Origin: Crotophaga sulcirostris
Taxonomy: Eukaryota; Chordata; Aves; Cuculiformes; Crotophagidae
Length of the DNA stretch: 64,000 nt
NCBI GenBank assembly: GCA_013397455.1
Contig: VYZB01000095.1
Location: 1,483,986 to 1,547,985 of the forward strand
Reading direction: 5' to 3'
The notes below the pieces were generated by a model. It worked only from the letters and a program-made list of their open reading frames with translations. It made no database searches and was not told the DNA's origin. The position numbers and the translations under genes were made by a program. Within the stretch, counting starts at the first letter, position 1; every line of letters starts with the position of its first letter. Below, one piece after another: positions 38,061 to 51,210 of the stretch.

Positions 38061-41000
38061 TGTTGAAAATAGGTTAGTTAATTTAAGAACTTCAAACTAT
38101 TTTTCCCATCTGTCAACTCAGTAGTTATTTGCACCATATATACATCTCAATATTATTTAAATTATCAGTAGAGATCTACACAGATACAGGAAACACCCAA
38201 AAGAATAGCTGTTTCTTCTGAAAAAAACTGTTAGAAGAGCTCAAATGATGACAGCTTTTGCATACAAATATAGGAACTGTTCTAAGAGACATGGATTTTC
38301 AGTTTGGTTTTTTTTGAGTTTTGTGGATTTTTTTTTTTGGAAGGAGGATGTGTTTTGGGTTTTTTTTTTTCAAAGAGAAAGGAACACTTAAGTTGAGGCA
38401 AGGGACAGAAAATTACTTGTCATCATTTACTTGCAGCAAATTCCAGTCTCTCAGTAGTTTTACTGAATGTCTTACAAACATCTCCCATTTTTATTATAAT
38501 GGGATAGAAAAATTAGAATCTCTAGATTTTATTTATGCATTACACCTCTGTGTGATCTATTTGTTACACATTAGCCCTTGAAGAAATGCTAGAGATAAAA
38601 TTCCAAACAGCTCATATTGCAAACTTAAAAACTTTGGGGACAGGGCAAGGTGGATTGCCTCCATCAGAGAGGCTTAGTTTAATCCTCAGAGCACCTCCTA
38701 CTAGAATGTTATAGAGATGCAAAATTTAATATTACTCAAGCCATACATGGGAGTTCATGGTTTTGTTTTTTTTATTATTATTTTTATCCATACTGTTATT
38801 TTATATCAAGCCCTATACTTACAGTGCTTCATATTGCATATACTGCAAGTAAAAATAGGTTTTTTTCAGTCTTATCTCTATGTGCTGATTTACAGATTAT
38901 TTGTGTTGTGTTTTAGTTTTTTACAGATTCTCAAAATGTAGAACTGCTTTTGCTAGCAGATATTGCAACTAGCTACCCCAACTCTCTCCTTTAAATGCTT
39001 TTCTGTTTCATACTTTGTAGGAGGTCTTTGACTCTGCGACAGAGACCAGAGTCAAATGGTTCCAAACCTGGTAGACATGCTACTCATCTCTTCCATACAT
39101 TGCTCATGCACATACCCTTCAAAGGTCTTCCTTCTGACAATACTATATGTTAAATCCTGATTTGAACTGGTGCTGGTATGTATTTAGGCAGCTTAAACAT
39201 TACCCCTTTCTCATCTCTCAATTTCCAAGTTTCTCAGAAGTTTCTACCCAGAGATACATGGAAATAATCTCAAATGGCCTCCATAGGAAGGTCTCCAACT
39301 TGGTTCAATGTGAATGCAGTTTTGTGGATGTCACTGTAAGGATCTATTTGCAACCACATCCATCTCCAGCCTAAACCTTGTACCACTTAAGCGATTACAA
39401 GCAATTTCTGTTACACTGTAGTGAAACTCTCACAGTAGTTTGTAGACACAAGCTGCATGGTCATACACATTTTTATCTCCTTCTGGCTCCCCATCCATGT
39501 AGTTCTTTTAAATATATGATGTAAGGAAGTAGTCTACGTACAGTACCAACTATTTTTTCAAAGTATAGCTGCTGGAATTGTGCTAGGCATCAACTGGCTA
39601 AAACTTTTATAGTCACATTTTTGTTCAAAAACATTTTACCCTTGGAAGATGGGATATAGACCACATAGCCTCTGGACAGATTTGCTATTTCAAATGCATT
39701 ACTTTCCTTTCCGAGATTTTTTGCAGATTTAACAAGAAAAAGAAAATGGAATTTTCATTAGTCTTTGATGTTTGAAAAACAACTAATCCCTGGTCACCAG
39801 CTACTCAGGAAACTAGAGGCCTCACTACACTGTCTCCAAAATTCACTCTCCAAATATTTTCTTACAGAGTAATGCAACTATTTCCTACACAGACAGACAT
39901 TATTTTCCTCAGACTATCTGCAATTATTCACCTATAAAACGCTCAGGTACAGAACTACTCTAAGAGTAGAGGATTTTGACCTGAAAGAGCTTTGAAAGCC
40001 CAACATCACAACTGTAAAATAAGAAGAGACCAACAAAGGAAGAGAAAGACATTGAAACTGGGAAAATTCCTGGGAATTTTTTTATTATTATTACTCTTAA
40101 GTAGAAAAGTGATACATTAGGTCTTCTGCAACAAGTTACTCTATTCTTGGGATGCAAAGGAAGAAGTATCTGTCTAATTCATAAGGATGACTTTTTTCAC
40201 CTGCCTGGGAATCCTCCACTGAAACAGAGCAGATGAAGTTACACTATATTGCAACCCATTTGATTTCCACACCCAGGATAAAACGTATAACACTATCCTC
40301 ACTCAAACATACACTGGAGATTGACTGATTAACTGCGGTGCCAATTTGTTTATTCCATCATAAAACAAAAAAGTCTTCAAAATGCATTCAAACTTGCTAT
40401 TCCAGCAAAATCTTGGACGTTTTGCAAAGGAAATCTTACCCACACTTTTTCTTTAGTTCAGGCTAGAAGAAATGCTTCTGAAGAAAAGTCACCACTAGCA
40501 ATGCAACTTAATGCAGTACAAATTGCTTTTCTTAAAAAAATAAGAAATTAACAGTACTTAGGCTTGATGGATTGTTTGTCCTTTTCATTTTTTAAAATTC
40601 TGCAGTGTTAAAACTGGGCCATATGGAACATAGTTGTTGGTGTCAGAGCCCAGATGCCAGCTGCCTACATTCTTATGGCAGCTGCATCTGGATTTCTCAT
40701 CACTCTGGTTTCAGAGTTAAAAGAAAAATTGTTAATTTTCAAAGAGAAACCACTTTTTCCCCACAAATTCAAGCAATTAGTATCATCAAAGTTGAGGCAA
40801 AGGCACAGGATTCAATACAATTCTCCTCTGCCTACTGAGCTGCGTTCACTAAACACATGGCCAATACTGGCCCATCACAACTCTGAGGTGAAATACGTTC
40901 ACTTTGGCATTGCCATAGATGACTTAGGTGAATGCTTTTTATTGCTCAGTGAGGTAGAGCTAACAGCACTTGCAAAATCAGTGACAGAAGCTCAGCTGGC

Positions 41001-44000
41001 AAATTGATAAAGGGAACTACTACACCACAGCAAATAGTCAAATATGCAAATAATAACTTTCTTGAATCTTTTCCATTGCACGCACAAAGCCTTCTCTGGC
41101 ACTAAGAGGAACCCCTCCATAGTCAATTAAAACAAGCCTGATCATGGACAGAAAAACCAGCCCTTTATGAATCAACTTACAATTTTCTTTTTGTTCTGTG
41201 AACAAAAGCATGAGTGTGAAGGAATGATCATTCTTGTCCATAGAACAGTTTCAGTAGGATAATCCTTCTTAAGGTGCCATATTTTGATGGCCAGCAGGTA
41301 AAATATTGAAGGAATTTTCACTTAGTCCTTGTTTTTATTAACATACAAACAGCATCCTGTTTCTCAGAAAGTTTTGTTGATATCTGAAGACACCTTGAGT
41401 TTTTCAGTGGAGCAATATTAAAGTTGATGTTTGCCTTGAGGAACCAATGTAAATAGTAGAACTCCAGTCTTTCCTGGCTTTCTAAATTAGAATATTTACA
41501 TGCTGGTCTTTTGCCACATGATTTTGTAAAATTTATTTACAGTGTGAGGTATTGGTGCAAAGTCATTATCATTCCAATTAAAAATATAAAATTCCACCCC
41601 CCTGATGTTTATTATTACTAGCCACTTTTTATAGAGTTAACTAAAAATGTATGAACTCAGAGAACTTAGATTTGGGTTGACTTCAAGCCTTGATAAATTT
41701 TGAAAGGCCTTGGCTAATTTAATTCTCATCTACAAAACTCTTGCATTTTACAGCAGAGTGTTTATAGAAGAAGCTACTCCTGGCTGACTTTATAGAATAA
41801 TTTCATTCCGCATAATATTCCTACCTTAGTGTACTCAAATCTCTGAGGATATTCATTTGGCATAATTAAATTACAAAACCTACATCATGTACTTCTAATA
41901 GTCTCAATATATATGAGATGGATAATACACAGCCAAAACCAATCTATTTGCTACACTTGGGAAGAGCAAGTAGTGTTCTTTTAGGGCCTGACATTAAGGT
42001 GTTCAAAGATGCACCTACCACCAAGTGCCACAAATTAAAAAGCACTCAACTCCATATATAACCTTTTCAAAGCAATGGCTCTTAGCATCTCGCCTAAAGC
42101 TTTCAGTCTAATCCAAAGCCTATTAAAAACATGTTGCTCACCTTGAATGATGCTTAGCATTTTTGGAAAGCCTCACCAAGTACCTTCAGCTGCCACTGAA
42201 ATCACCAGGAGTTGCAGGCACTCAGCATTTTACGCTAGACAAGCAGCCACCATGATCAAACATCTTCTGAAGTAATGTTTGTCTCTCCTGCTGCGACTCA
42301 CTTGCATTCTGCATCTGGTGCTCTAACCTTCCTGCTCCCAGAAATCCCTCTCAAAGGAACATCCTGACTCAGAATCAACTGACTGGCTCTTTTTTTAGAA
42401 GTTTCTTAATTTAGGTTCATTCTTTCCTCCTAGAGGGGGAAAAGCTCTTCTGTTCTTTTCACTTTCAGTACTATTTCCTTAATGTATGTGTTATTACAAT
42501 ACCTTCCTGGTATTATTTGTCCTGGTAAGGAAAAATCTAGCATCAACTTTAATACAGAGGTTTAGAAGCTCCTTTGGTTTATGGAGAAGTTTCAGCTCCA
42601 GGTGAAGGGGAAAAAAACAACCCCACCACACCTAGTGGCATTCTGTCAGAAGACATATCTTCCATTACTCCCCATCTCTTCCCCTTGCTATTACACTTAG
42701 GCTTGAATATAGATTAAGAATTAAAAGTTAAATGAACCCAGTAAAACATTCATCTGCAGATAGCAAGCTCAGACAAAAAGAAATCTTCAGTAGTTTTTTC
42801 TTGATGTCTTGCTCCCTTTTTCAATTTTAAAAAGTGAAATCTCTTAGAACGTTTTTTACAATTTTTATGACTTTTGTATGGCTTCTTTAATGACCCTTGT
42901 GTGTGATAAAAAGTACAATTAAAACTGTAGTTCCCTCAGTTAATTCATATTTTCTTCTTGTGGCACTAGCATGATGAGCTTTATAATCCTGATGATAAAC
43001 CTTTTCCGCAAAACCTAATTAGGTTCCTAAAAGTTTCCAAAGCTCTTAATTTCATGTCCATCTTTTAAAAATTACTATTTGCAAGAGAGATTTCTTGCAT
43101 CTTAAAGGTGGAAATACTGAAAGGGACTACCCACTGTGTTTCAGTTATTAAATTAGCAAGAGAAGTGCTTATGTTTGAACACTCAATTGTGAGGCAAGAC
43201 TTACGCGGTCATTATCCTGGTATGCAGGTACACAACTCATTCAGCCTCACTTCTCATGCAGGGCTTGCAGTCAGACACCTTCCACAGCTATGCTAACAGT
43301 CTCAAAGATGACAAAGGATGTTATTTTAAGGAAAAATCTCTAGAGGATAGCTGCCCAGGTCTACCTTGGAAACTACAAGGGAAGGCATTCAGGCAAAGAC
43401 CAGCTGCTCCCCTAACGCTGAGAGACTCAGTTACAGGGAGTTGTACGTAAAACAAAGGATGTAAAACTACTCATATTTAAGTTAGGGAGTAACCAGATCA
43501 AGGGAGCTCAAAGGTGACTTGAGTCACTGGCCGCCATTCCAGGGCAAAGCTCTGACAAACTCTGGGACTGTGATGAAGTTAAGATGCAGTTTTACTTGGC
43601 CTCACATGAGAGCATGGAAGGCAGTGTTCACACTTTCAATATTTTCGCTCAAGTCTAAGCAAATCTTTCGCTTTCTTAGGTGGGAGCTGAGATAGAATTG
43701 AAATGCTTTGGGAGGGACTAAGAGAGCTCCACGACCACTGCTTGCCTACAGATGCTCATGAGTTTCTTAGAATAACGAATACAGTGTTATTTCAATATGT
43801 TATATAGACTTTTATCTTTTTCTTACAATGCAGTCACTGTACCTTCACCGTCTTTCTCATTAGAGCCTCTTTTTTCCCCTCTTCACTCCTGACTTTCCTT
43901 ACACTGTTTGCACTTCTTTATTCTTGTTCTCTATCCGTGTATCAAAACTATTCTGTTGAAGAGCAAACGTCTGAGAGTGAAGGTTTTTTGGGTATCGAAT

Positions 44001-44196
44001 GTGCTTTTTGATGCTCAAAGTGCAGCACAAAGAATTAAGATTAAAAGAACTGAGTGATACAGTGGAGATTAGAGAGAGCAGAGAATGCTAAAGACACACA
44101 GGAAAGCTAAAATCACTTCAAACATTAATATCCGCCTTTGTGCCATATTCTACAAAAAGTGTTCTGTATCGTAAGCTTCAATCTTTTATTCTTTTT
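38061..44196. other. Non-coding single-copy DNA with T-rich tracts
   Basis: No gene is recognised. A T-rich low-complexity tract lies at 38302-38370 and (TTA)n near 40081-40095. The plus-strand frame at 40654-41007 (117 codons) starts with a hydrophobic stretch resembling a membrane segment or leader but matches no family I know. A minus-strand frame at 41038-41241 is similarly unrecognised. Confidence 0.6.
38302..38370. repeat. T-rich low-complexity tract
   Basis: Several T runs of 8 to 12 bases are separated by GG or GAG. It could be the complement of a decayed poly-A tail, but no element body was recognised. Confidence 0.75.
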
Positions 44197-44953
44197 ATTT
44201 TATTTCAAGCAGTTCTCTGATAAGATGAACATCCAAACTTTTAAAAAATTAATGTTGTTATATAGGTATGGGTAAAAATATATATTTAAGGAATATAATA
44301 CCCTGTGAGGACTTCTGTTAAACCAATAGTGCTCAAAAAACACAGTCATGAAAGTTTTACTATACAAGACTATTAAAGGAAGGGGAAAAAAAGGTAGGTA
44401 TTATCTTGGAAATGTGATGAGACTACAAAGAAAAATGCTTTGCCTCTTTCCTTCATACTTCTTTTTCAAATAATGAGAAATAGTTTTTACACACTACAAC
44501 CATTAGTGGATGCTATGACACAGAAAGGAATATAAATGAGATGTCTCCTCAAGGCAAGTAAGGCTGAAAGAAAGGCTTAGGGGTTGTGGGTTTTCATTGG
44601 TCAGTTTTCGTTTGTTTGCTGGGTTTTCTAAAAACTTATACAATAAGGTCGAATATTTCAATAAGCTTACTCACAAGTTTTTCTGAGACCTTGTCTAGAT
44701 GTTCCTAGTTGTGATCTATCCATTAAGTATACTGTAACCAGGACAAACCTGATAAAAAGTGCCTTAAGCTCAAAAAAACAAGAATATTTAATCAAGATTA
44801 TAAAGTTTTGCAATGAAACACCTAGAAAGTTAAGAACTTCAAGCTAAGACAGTTCAACTATGTCTAAAAATACAAATTTTTACCCATACCTATATAACAA
44901 TTTTTTTTAAACTTTGGATATTCATCTTATCAGAGAACTGCTTGAAATAAAAT
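44197..44953. repeat. Long inverted repeat: two ~90-bp arms flanking ~575 bp
   Basis: The left arm (44197-44289) and right arm (44864-44953) are reverse complements at roughly 93 percent by eye over their best 80 bases. Shared words in order are ATTTTATTTCAAGCAGTT, CTCTGATAAGATGAA, ATCCAAA, GTTATATAGGTATGGG and TAAAAAT. Differences are two substitutions near the middle and a gap of about five bases. The similarity stops sharply at both outer ends. No target-site duplication is obvious and the ends match no terminal repeat I know. The enclosed segment has no significant open frame. It could be a short non-autonomous or foldback DNA element, or a local inverted duplication. The arms could form a long hairpin if transcribed. 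Confidence 0.85.
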
Positions 44954-47900
44954 GTCTGTGTTCACTAGAGGTGTAAACCAATTTCTCTGTTGCAAAACAA
45001 ACATGAAATGGGATGCACGAGCAGACAAGTGTTTCCCAGAAGAAATGGGCACCCTCCATAGTGGATCCAATTCAGTAGACAACATTAATGTCCTCACAAG
45101 TTTCCAAGGAAAGCATCACTTTCTCATAGGATGAAGGGTGAATACCAATAAACTCCCAGAAGTGACATACGAAAAGAAAGTTTCATCTTGCTTACTTCAA
45201 ATATTCCTTCTTTTCTTCTGAAAACACAGTGAAGACATACCCGTTATTTGCTTACCACGGAGCACAGTGAGGCAAACTTAACATTCGAGGCAGAACGTAG
45301 GCTTGAATTGATTCATCCCTTCAGTTTTTTCCCTTCAATATTTGCCTGCACTTTTTAACGATTACACTTGTGTGACTATATGGAAGTACTTCAGGCCCTT
45401 AGTGCCACAAAAAAGGATGCTTCATGCCACTTTGCTATGGCCCATTTTCCTGCATCTGCCCCCTACTGTGTTCTTATGTGGATATAGAAATAAAAAGATC
45501 AGCTCCCCACCAGGCTAATTCTGTCCCAGCACAGAATTCACCACAGCCCAGATGTTCAACTGGATGTTCTCAGTATGACGGGCTCCTACAGCTTTTCTCA
45601 AAGCTCTGGCCAACAGCCTTAGCTGAAGGTTTTCAAGAGCAATAAGGGGAATCTGACAAGACAAACAGCTAGTGTTTGTAACTGGCCAGCAGCACAATAC
45701 AAATTCAGGTCTTTCAGAACAAATAAGACAAAACTTATCTTCAAAATGTTACATTGGATGGTTTTTGTCAAAGGCTAGCTGTGGAGGAAGGCAGCAGCAT
45801 GAGGAAGCATAGCCCCGACAGTGACTTGTCAAACCAGTATATTTGAATAAATAGGACAAGCACACAATATAATTGTCACCAACACAAAACAAAAAACCCA
45901 CAGTTACTTATTACAACCCAAATCTCCAGTTCAGCATTCCTTGTTTGCATGCTCTTATCAGATACAGCATGTTTACTTTTGCTCTCGGTGTTACCTGCAC
46001 AGCCTTGCTGAGGAATCTAGTACAGTCTGCCCATTCCTAAAACTGAACACTTGGAGTTCGTGGACTCCACAGGAGGCAACAGTGCACGCAACCTGTATGT
46101 TCGATTTGCAGTTTGAACACAGATGGGTAGTTACTTTACCTTAGCTATTCTTAGAATTCCCAGAATAAAAGTTGCATTATTGGAGCAGCTGAATATCTAT
46201 ATGGTAGATGCCTGGAAATTATCACCAACTTAAATCAAAACAACGAACTAGATCAGGGTCAAAACACACAACTAAGCTGTACAGCTGACACTCCAACAGT
46301 ACACAACACAGAGGGCATGACTGAAACAGATACTACATCATTATTATTACATTTGAGAGACCTATATCATTAGGAATCCAAAGCTGCTGAGTATAAGTTT
46401 TTAGGAGAGAGGAAGTGAGAGGAAGGAAAGAATAAACTAGAGATTAAAGAATTGTATGGTTTCTATCATGGTAGATGGTACTAAATTTGCTCTGGCCAGA
46501 GTCAATAAATCACAACATGCAACTTCCTCCAAGTTGAGTGACTGATACACAGGGCCAGAACAAATGACAGGTTTGCAAGAGAAAAGATCAGAGGTGAACA
46601 CAAGGTGGACATTACAACTGAAACCCTAATGTATTTCCAAACCAACATGACATGAGCCATAAAATAACTGGGAGAGCACCATAATTTTCTTCAGGCTGGT
46701 TTATACTGCATACTGTGGTTGAAAGGGGAAAAAAATGGAAAAAAAAGGAAGGAAAAAAAGACATGCTGTACATTTACAGGTGAACACAAATTTACAGTGT
46801 CTGTGAGTTTAAAAAAAGTAATTAGAATGAATGATACAAAGCCTGCTAGGAAAACACACTCCTCCATCCCAACACACTGCAGCAGGCAAACTCCCTTCAA
46901 GCACTGTCATTAATCCCACACAGTTCTCATAACCTTGCCACTACTAAAAATTTCTCCCAGATTTCCTTTGCTTAGATACAAAGAGAAACAGTTGTTCTCA
47001 CCAGGCGAATATCAAGGTGGCAGTTTCCCTAGCAACAATAGCTTAAGAACTCCTCCTCCCCAGCCTTCATCATGTAAATTCTCAGCAATTCAGGGCAAGT
47101 GCAGGAGGAAGGATTCAGTCTGGGCTTTATCACTAGAAGAACACAGTTTATACAGTAACATGCATTCAGTAGCTTGCTAACCTAACAGTGTTAAGGGTAT
47201 AGGTATAATATTAATCAAAAGCCCAGTCCTGCAGCTTGACTCCTTCTGGTTTCTTTTTAAGTAGCCTGCAAAGAACACCACTCTGGTCAATGCTTTACCT
47301 GAATTTAGGGGACAGCAAAACCCTGGGCTACTTTAAATTTCTAACCATGTCAACACTTCTCTTAGTTTTTCTTAGCTCTAAATCTAAATAATCAGCTTTG
47401 GCAATGAAGTCTTATATTGTTTAAATGAGGCAAATCCTACTAAGATGCTTGTGTGTTGTATTAAAAAGTAAAACTCAGAGGTATAAAATGTCAGTCCTAT
47501 TCCAAAATTTCAAAGTTTCAAGGCAGATATGACAGCCCTAAAATTGTAGCATATAATTAGAACTAGCAGAGACTCTTTCATCCTATTAAACATCACCTCC
47601 TTACTATTTTTTTTCCAATATCATGTGATTATGTACTTCATTAAGGCAATTACAGCATATTTATGAAGAGGCCCTTGTCTCTCCGAGCATGGCTGCTGAA
47701 TGGGGGGGGGGGGCGGGGGGGAGGAACTTTCATTTTTAAATCTTCCTAAGCTTTATTCCTCTTTCTGTATTTTAAAATATTTTAATTAAATCCCTGGGCA
47801 CAAGTGGATATGATTTAGAAGGCAATTCAGGTCTTTAGACCTACACAGATGTCACTTAAAATCATCTTTGAAGGATGATTTCAGAAACAACTAAAGCACC

Positions 47901-49218
47901 ATTAATGAGAGTAAATTGGAGGTGCATGAGTAGCAACCACTATTATTTTGACATCATTCAAGTTAAACAGCAGCTACAAGGAACGTCTGCCCATTAACAC
48001 TGAGCTCATCAGCATTCAGGAGAAAAACTCATTAGAATATCAGTCAAATTTTTTGAACATTTTTCAATGAAAAACCTCAATACAATGAAAAATTTGCAAG
48101 ATGCAGATGAAAACATGAATTTTCATAAAGCACTAAACATGTAGGGAATGAAACTAATTCACAAGGTTAAATATGCCTACTGAGATCTTTTCACATTTGG
48201 CTATGCTCTGTTGAATTATTTGCAAGAGGTATTTGATGGTTCTTTCAAAAGTGAATGGTGTAGCTTCCAGAATTTTGAAGTTAAGATGAAATCAGATATA
48301 AAGCAAGGTAAAATTCAGCTGACATCAGGCTTCTTTGCAAACTTAAACTTGATTTAGTGGCATAAAAAGGACAGAGTTTTTCCACAGACTTTTGAGCAAA
48401 TCTAGAGCCAGTCTGAACTGAACAGAGAACAGCTTACTTTAGGAGGCAGTAAGGTTGCTCAGTCCTTCTGTACAAACCCCATGTTGGGGCAGCTTCTGAT
48501 GACCTCAGAGATTACTTATCCTCAGTGACCCATCATGACGGACACTGTCTACCTGAATGCACTTGGCAAACTACTATGGGTTCAGCTCTGCTGGCAATCC
48601 TTTTACTCACCAGAAGCTTCAAAATGAGCTTATCATTTCAGAGAAACAGGGACCTGTCTTCTTGGATCATCATTTCACTATAAAAACAGAAGAGCCTCTG
48701 AGCTCTCCTAAATACAATGGCCAAATCCCTTCTAATAAGTTCTGCTTCACGATGCCACTCATGCCCAGACACCATGGGGAAAGAAACAATATGATACCAG
48801 AAAGCAGGGGTGCAAGTTCTCAGGATAAAATTAACAAACTTAAAGTATCACAGCTCCCTTTCTTACATTGAGAAGAGCAAGGGAAAGAACAAGTAGCTCC
48901 TTACAAATCAATCCTCATAGCCTAAAAATTTGCAGCACCCCTTCAGGTCCATAGAAATGTGCATCTGAGAGTTACACACTCAAAATTATTTCAGGCTGTT
49001 GTGATTCAAAGTGAGCACTCTTTAGCAAACATCCCATTTTTTTTCAGTAGATGCTTTCTATGTTCATTTATGCTTGTACAAGCTGGGTCAGGTAGTATCA
49101 ACAAGTCACAGAAGCCCAAGATAAGGAACTACTTGCTCCAGTTTGCTTAAACATGCAGAGGGTACAAGGCAGTGCAGAATCTACATAATTGTGTCACTTT
49201 TGTTTGTGAACATGCTAC
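44954..49218. other. Non-coding single-copy DNA with a G-rich tract
   Basis: No gene or dispersed repeat is recognised. A pair of G runs lies at 47702-47721. Short open frames overlap on both strands (for example around 45424-45697 and 46691-46913) and have no recognisable product. Confidence 0.6.
47702..47724. repeat. G-rich tract, potential G-quadruplex
   Basis: Twelve guanines, one cytosine, seven guanines, A, GG. The length is enough for an intramolecular quadruplex on the plus strand. It is also a likely place for sequencing or assembly errors. Confidence 0.85.
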
Positions 49219-49600
49219 TGTACTGGTTTGACTGGGACAGAGCTAGTTTTCACAGTAGCTAGTATGAGGCTATGTTTTGGATTTGTGCTGGAAAGACTTG
49301 ACAAAATAGGAATGTTCCAGTCACTGCAGAGTAGTGCATCAAGGCCTTTTCTGCTCCTCTCCCCACTCCATCAGGGAGGAGGCTGAGGGTGCACAGGCCA
49401 GCTAGGACAGCTGACCCCAACCAACCCAAGGGATATTCCACACCATATCATGTCATGCTCAGCATATAAAACTAGGGGGAAAAAAAGGAAGGGAGGGATG
49501 TTTGGGGTGATTCCAATTCTTTCCTCCATTGCACAAGAAAAGGGGGGTGAGTAAGCAGCTGTGTAGTGCCTAGCTGCCAGTTGGGGACAAATCACAATAG
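49219..49600 (+). mobile_element. Solo LTR, same family as 18742-19333, internally deleted
   Basis: The element starts TGTACTGGTTTGACTGGG and continues through TTTTGGATTTGTGCTGGAAAG, ACAGCTGACC, GGGATATTCCACACCATATC, the TATA box (CATATAAA, 49463-49470) and GGAAGGGAGGGATGTTT. All of these are collinear with the minus-strand LTR at 18742-19333. Downstream of about 49510 it jumps directly to the 3' end sequence (GGGGTGAGTAAGCAGCTGTG through TTGGGGACAAATCACA). About 200 bases present in the other copy are missing, including the ATTAAA signal and the CTTTATCTCAACCC segment. It is therefore a promoter-bearing LTR fragment without its own polyadenylation signal. No retroviral internal sequence adjoins it. 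The 3' boundary is approximate. Confidence 0.8.
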
Positions 49601-50499
49601 CTGCTGACAAAACTTGAAGTATAAAGTAAAAATATAAGGAATGCTATGCAAGAAGGCAGTGCCAAGGAAGGCATGCATTCAGGTATAAAGGTAACCCAAG
49701 GTTTCATTGCTCAGAAAATTCTAATTCCTACCTACCTTGCCTTTCCAGTTGTTGTCATCAGGATCATTAATCCCAAAAGAAAATAACCAGGATGCTGCTT
49801 TCCTGTGGCTACATTTTCTCTCATTACCTTATAAAGGAGAATGTTATAGTTTTTAACCTCAGGGGAATTGTTACCTAATCAGTTTGGGAACAGCATGTGA
49901 AAAGCACACAGGAACACAAAACATCATACAACCTCTAATTTAACAAGTAGGCTTACTAGTCCAAAGCTGAAAGTCATCTTAAAACATTTCCCCAAAGGTC
50001 AAACAAAACCCCAAACAAGCTACTCACCCACCAGCTTGCTACTTCTCAGCAGGAGAAACAAAACCATCTCCCTTTCAGGAACACCTGAAGCTGCAGATGC
50101 AAACAATCAAGTGTTTAAGAAACAAATCCCCCACCATCCACCCTCTTCTCCTGACTTTAAATACAGCTGAACTTCCTTTTGTCCTTTTTTGATAGCTGCA
50201 TTAGCTCTGTGTCTCAGGGAGTTGGTTAATCCTCCCTTTCTCCACGGAGATCTCAACCTGCTGTTGCAAATGGTTATAAAACACATCTTTGTGCAGTAAT
50301 ACTGATAGGTGCCTTCCTACTACCATCATTATCTTCTGAGGCCAAAGGAAAAACGAAGGTTCAAGAACCCTACCTGTCTCAAGTTTCCACATCACTTTAA
50401 GGAAGATTTCTCTGTAGGAGAGCAAGCTGTGGTAGGGTTCGTTTTTTTCCCCCCTCCTTCTTTAAACTAAAATAAATCTAGCTCCTTTTTTATTTTTTA
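49601..50499. other. Non-coding DNA
   Basis: No gene is recognised. A 74-codon minus-strand frame (50201-50425) reads smoothly but has no known motif. No repeat stands out. Confidence 0.55.
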
Positions 50500-51210
50500 A
50501 TGAAGTCTTGGGCCGCTGCTCAGGCATACACCTTGAGCTGCAGACGAGAGCTGGGAAGACAGAAGATAATACAGAGGGTTGGGCTGCAGGGTACTAGTAG
50601 AAATTATAAGAACTAGCTCCCTGTGCAGTTCTCCTCCTGGGACAGAGTTGGGTTAGTGGAATGCCTGGTTACAGTAGAAAGGGGGTTTTACTTTTTCCTG
50701 GAGTGTACACGACCCCTCCTGTCCCTGCATTTGTTATCTGTGAGCTTGTTGCTGAAGTTTTTTAAGAGAAAGGAAGCTAGGACTGCCTGGGCAAGAAGTG
50801 ATTTCTCTCTGATGCCCCATGGAGAAACCCAAATCACACAACGTGTGCAAACATGAGTCAGCAGCGAGTTGCCATGGTCACTTGCAGAAACACCACAGTC
50901 CCCCCCAGCTCCTGCTACCTGCCTTTCCACCAGGCACAGCGACAGCAAACAAACGCAAATCCCACAAAGAAGGGAAACAGCAAGGGCTCCCTTGGCAGCA
51001 CAGCAAGGAGGCTTGCAGGGCCCAACAACCGCCCCTCAGCCTGTGGGCCCGCAAGGGCTTGGCACAATGCTCGCTGCCATCCCCAAACACCTGTTATCTT
51101 AAAACCCAGAGAAAACACCTAAAACACAGCTCACCCTCTACTGCAGTCCACAAAGCATGTTAGGCACCTGAAGGGGAGCTGAAAGGGCAACACCCACCCT
51201 ATGACCCTAT
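50500..51210. other. GC-rich island, no recognised gene
   Basis: The GC content rises clearly above the surroundings, and long frames open on both strands at once (50688-51163), as expected from a shortage of AT-rich stop codons rather than from coding. By eye only about ten CpGs occur in the richest 550 bases, far fewer than in a classical CpG island. It could be an old exon or promoter region of a non-coding RNA, or simple compositional drift. No protein family is recognisable in any frame. Confidence 0.4.

Noticed and set aside
40654..41007. 117-codon frame with a hydrophobic N-terminus
   Set aside because: No family recognised, and no splice or promoter context. A length near 120 codons occurs several times in the window by chance.
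49259..49610. Minus-strand frames of 60 and 79 codons
   Set aside because: They are antisense to the second LTR and have no protein similarity.
50688..51163. Seven overlapping frames of 66-114 codons on both strands
   Set aside because: Simultaneous opening of most frames reflects high GC and scarce stop codons. No frame shows a domain or consistent codon usage.
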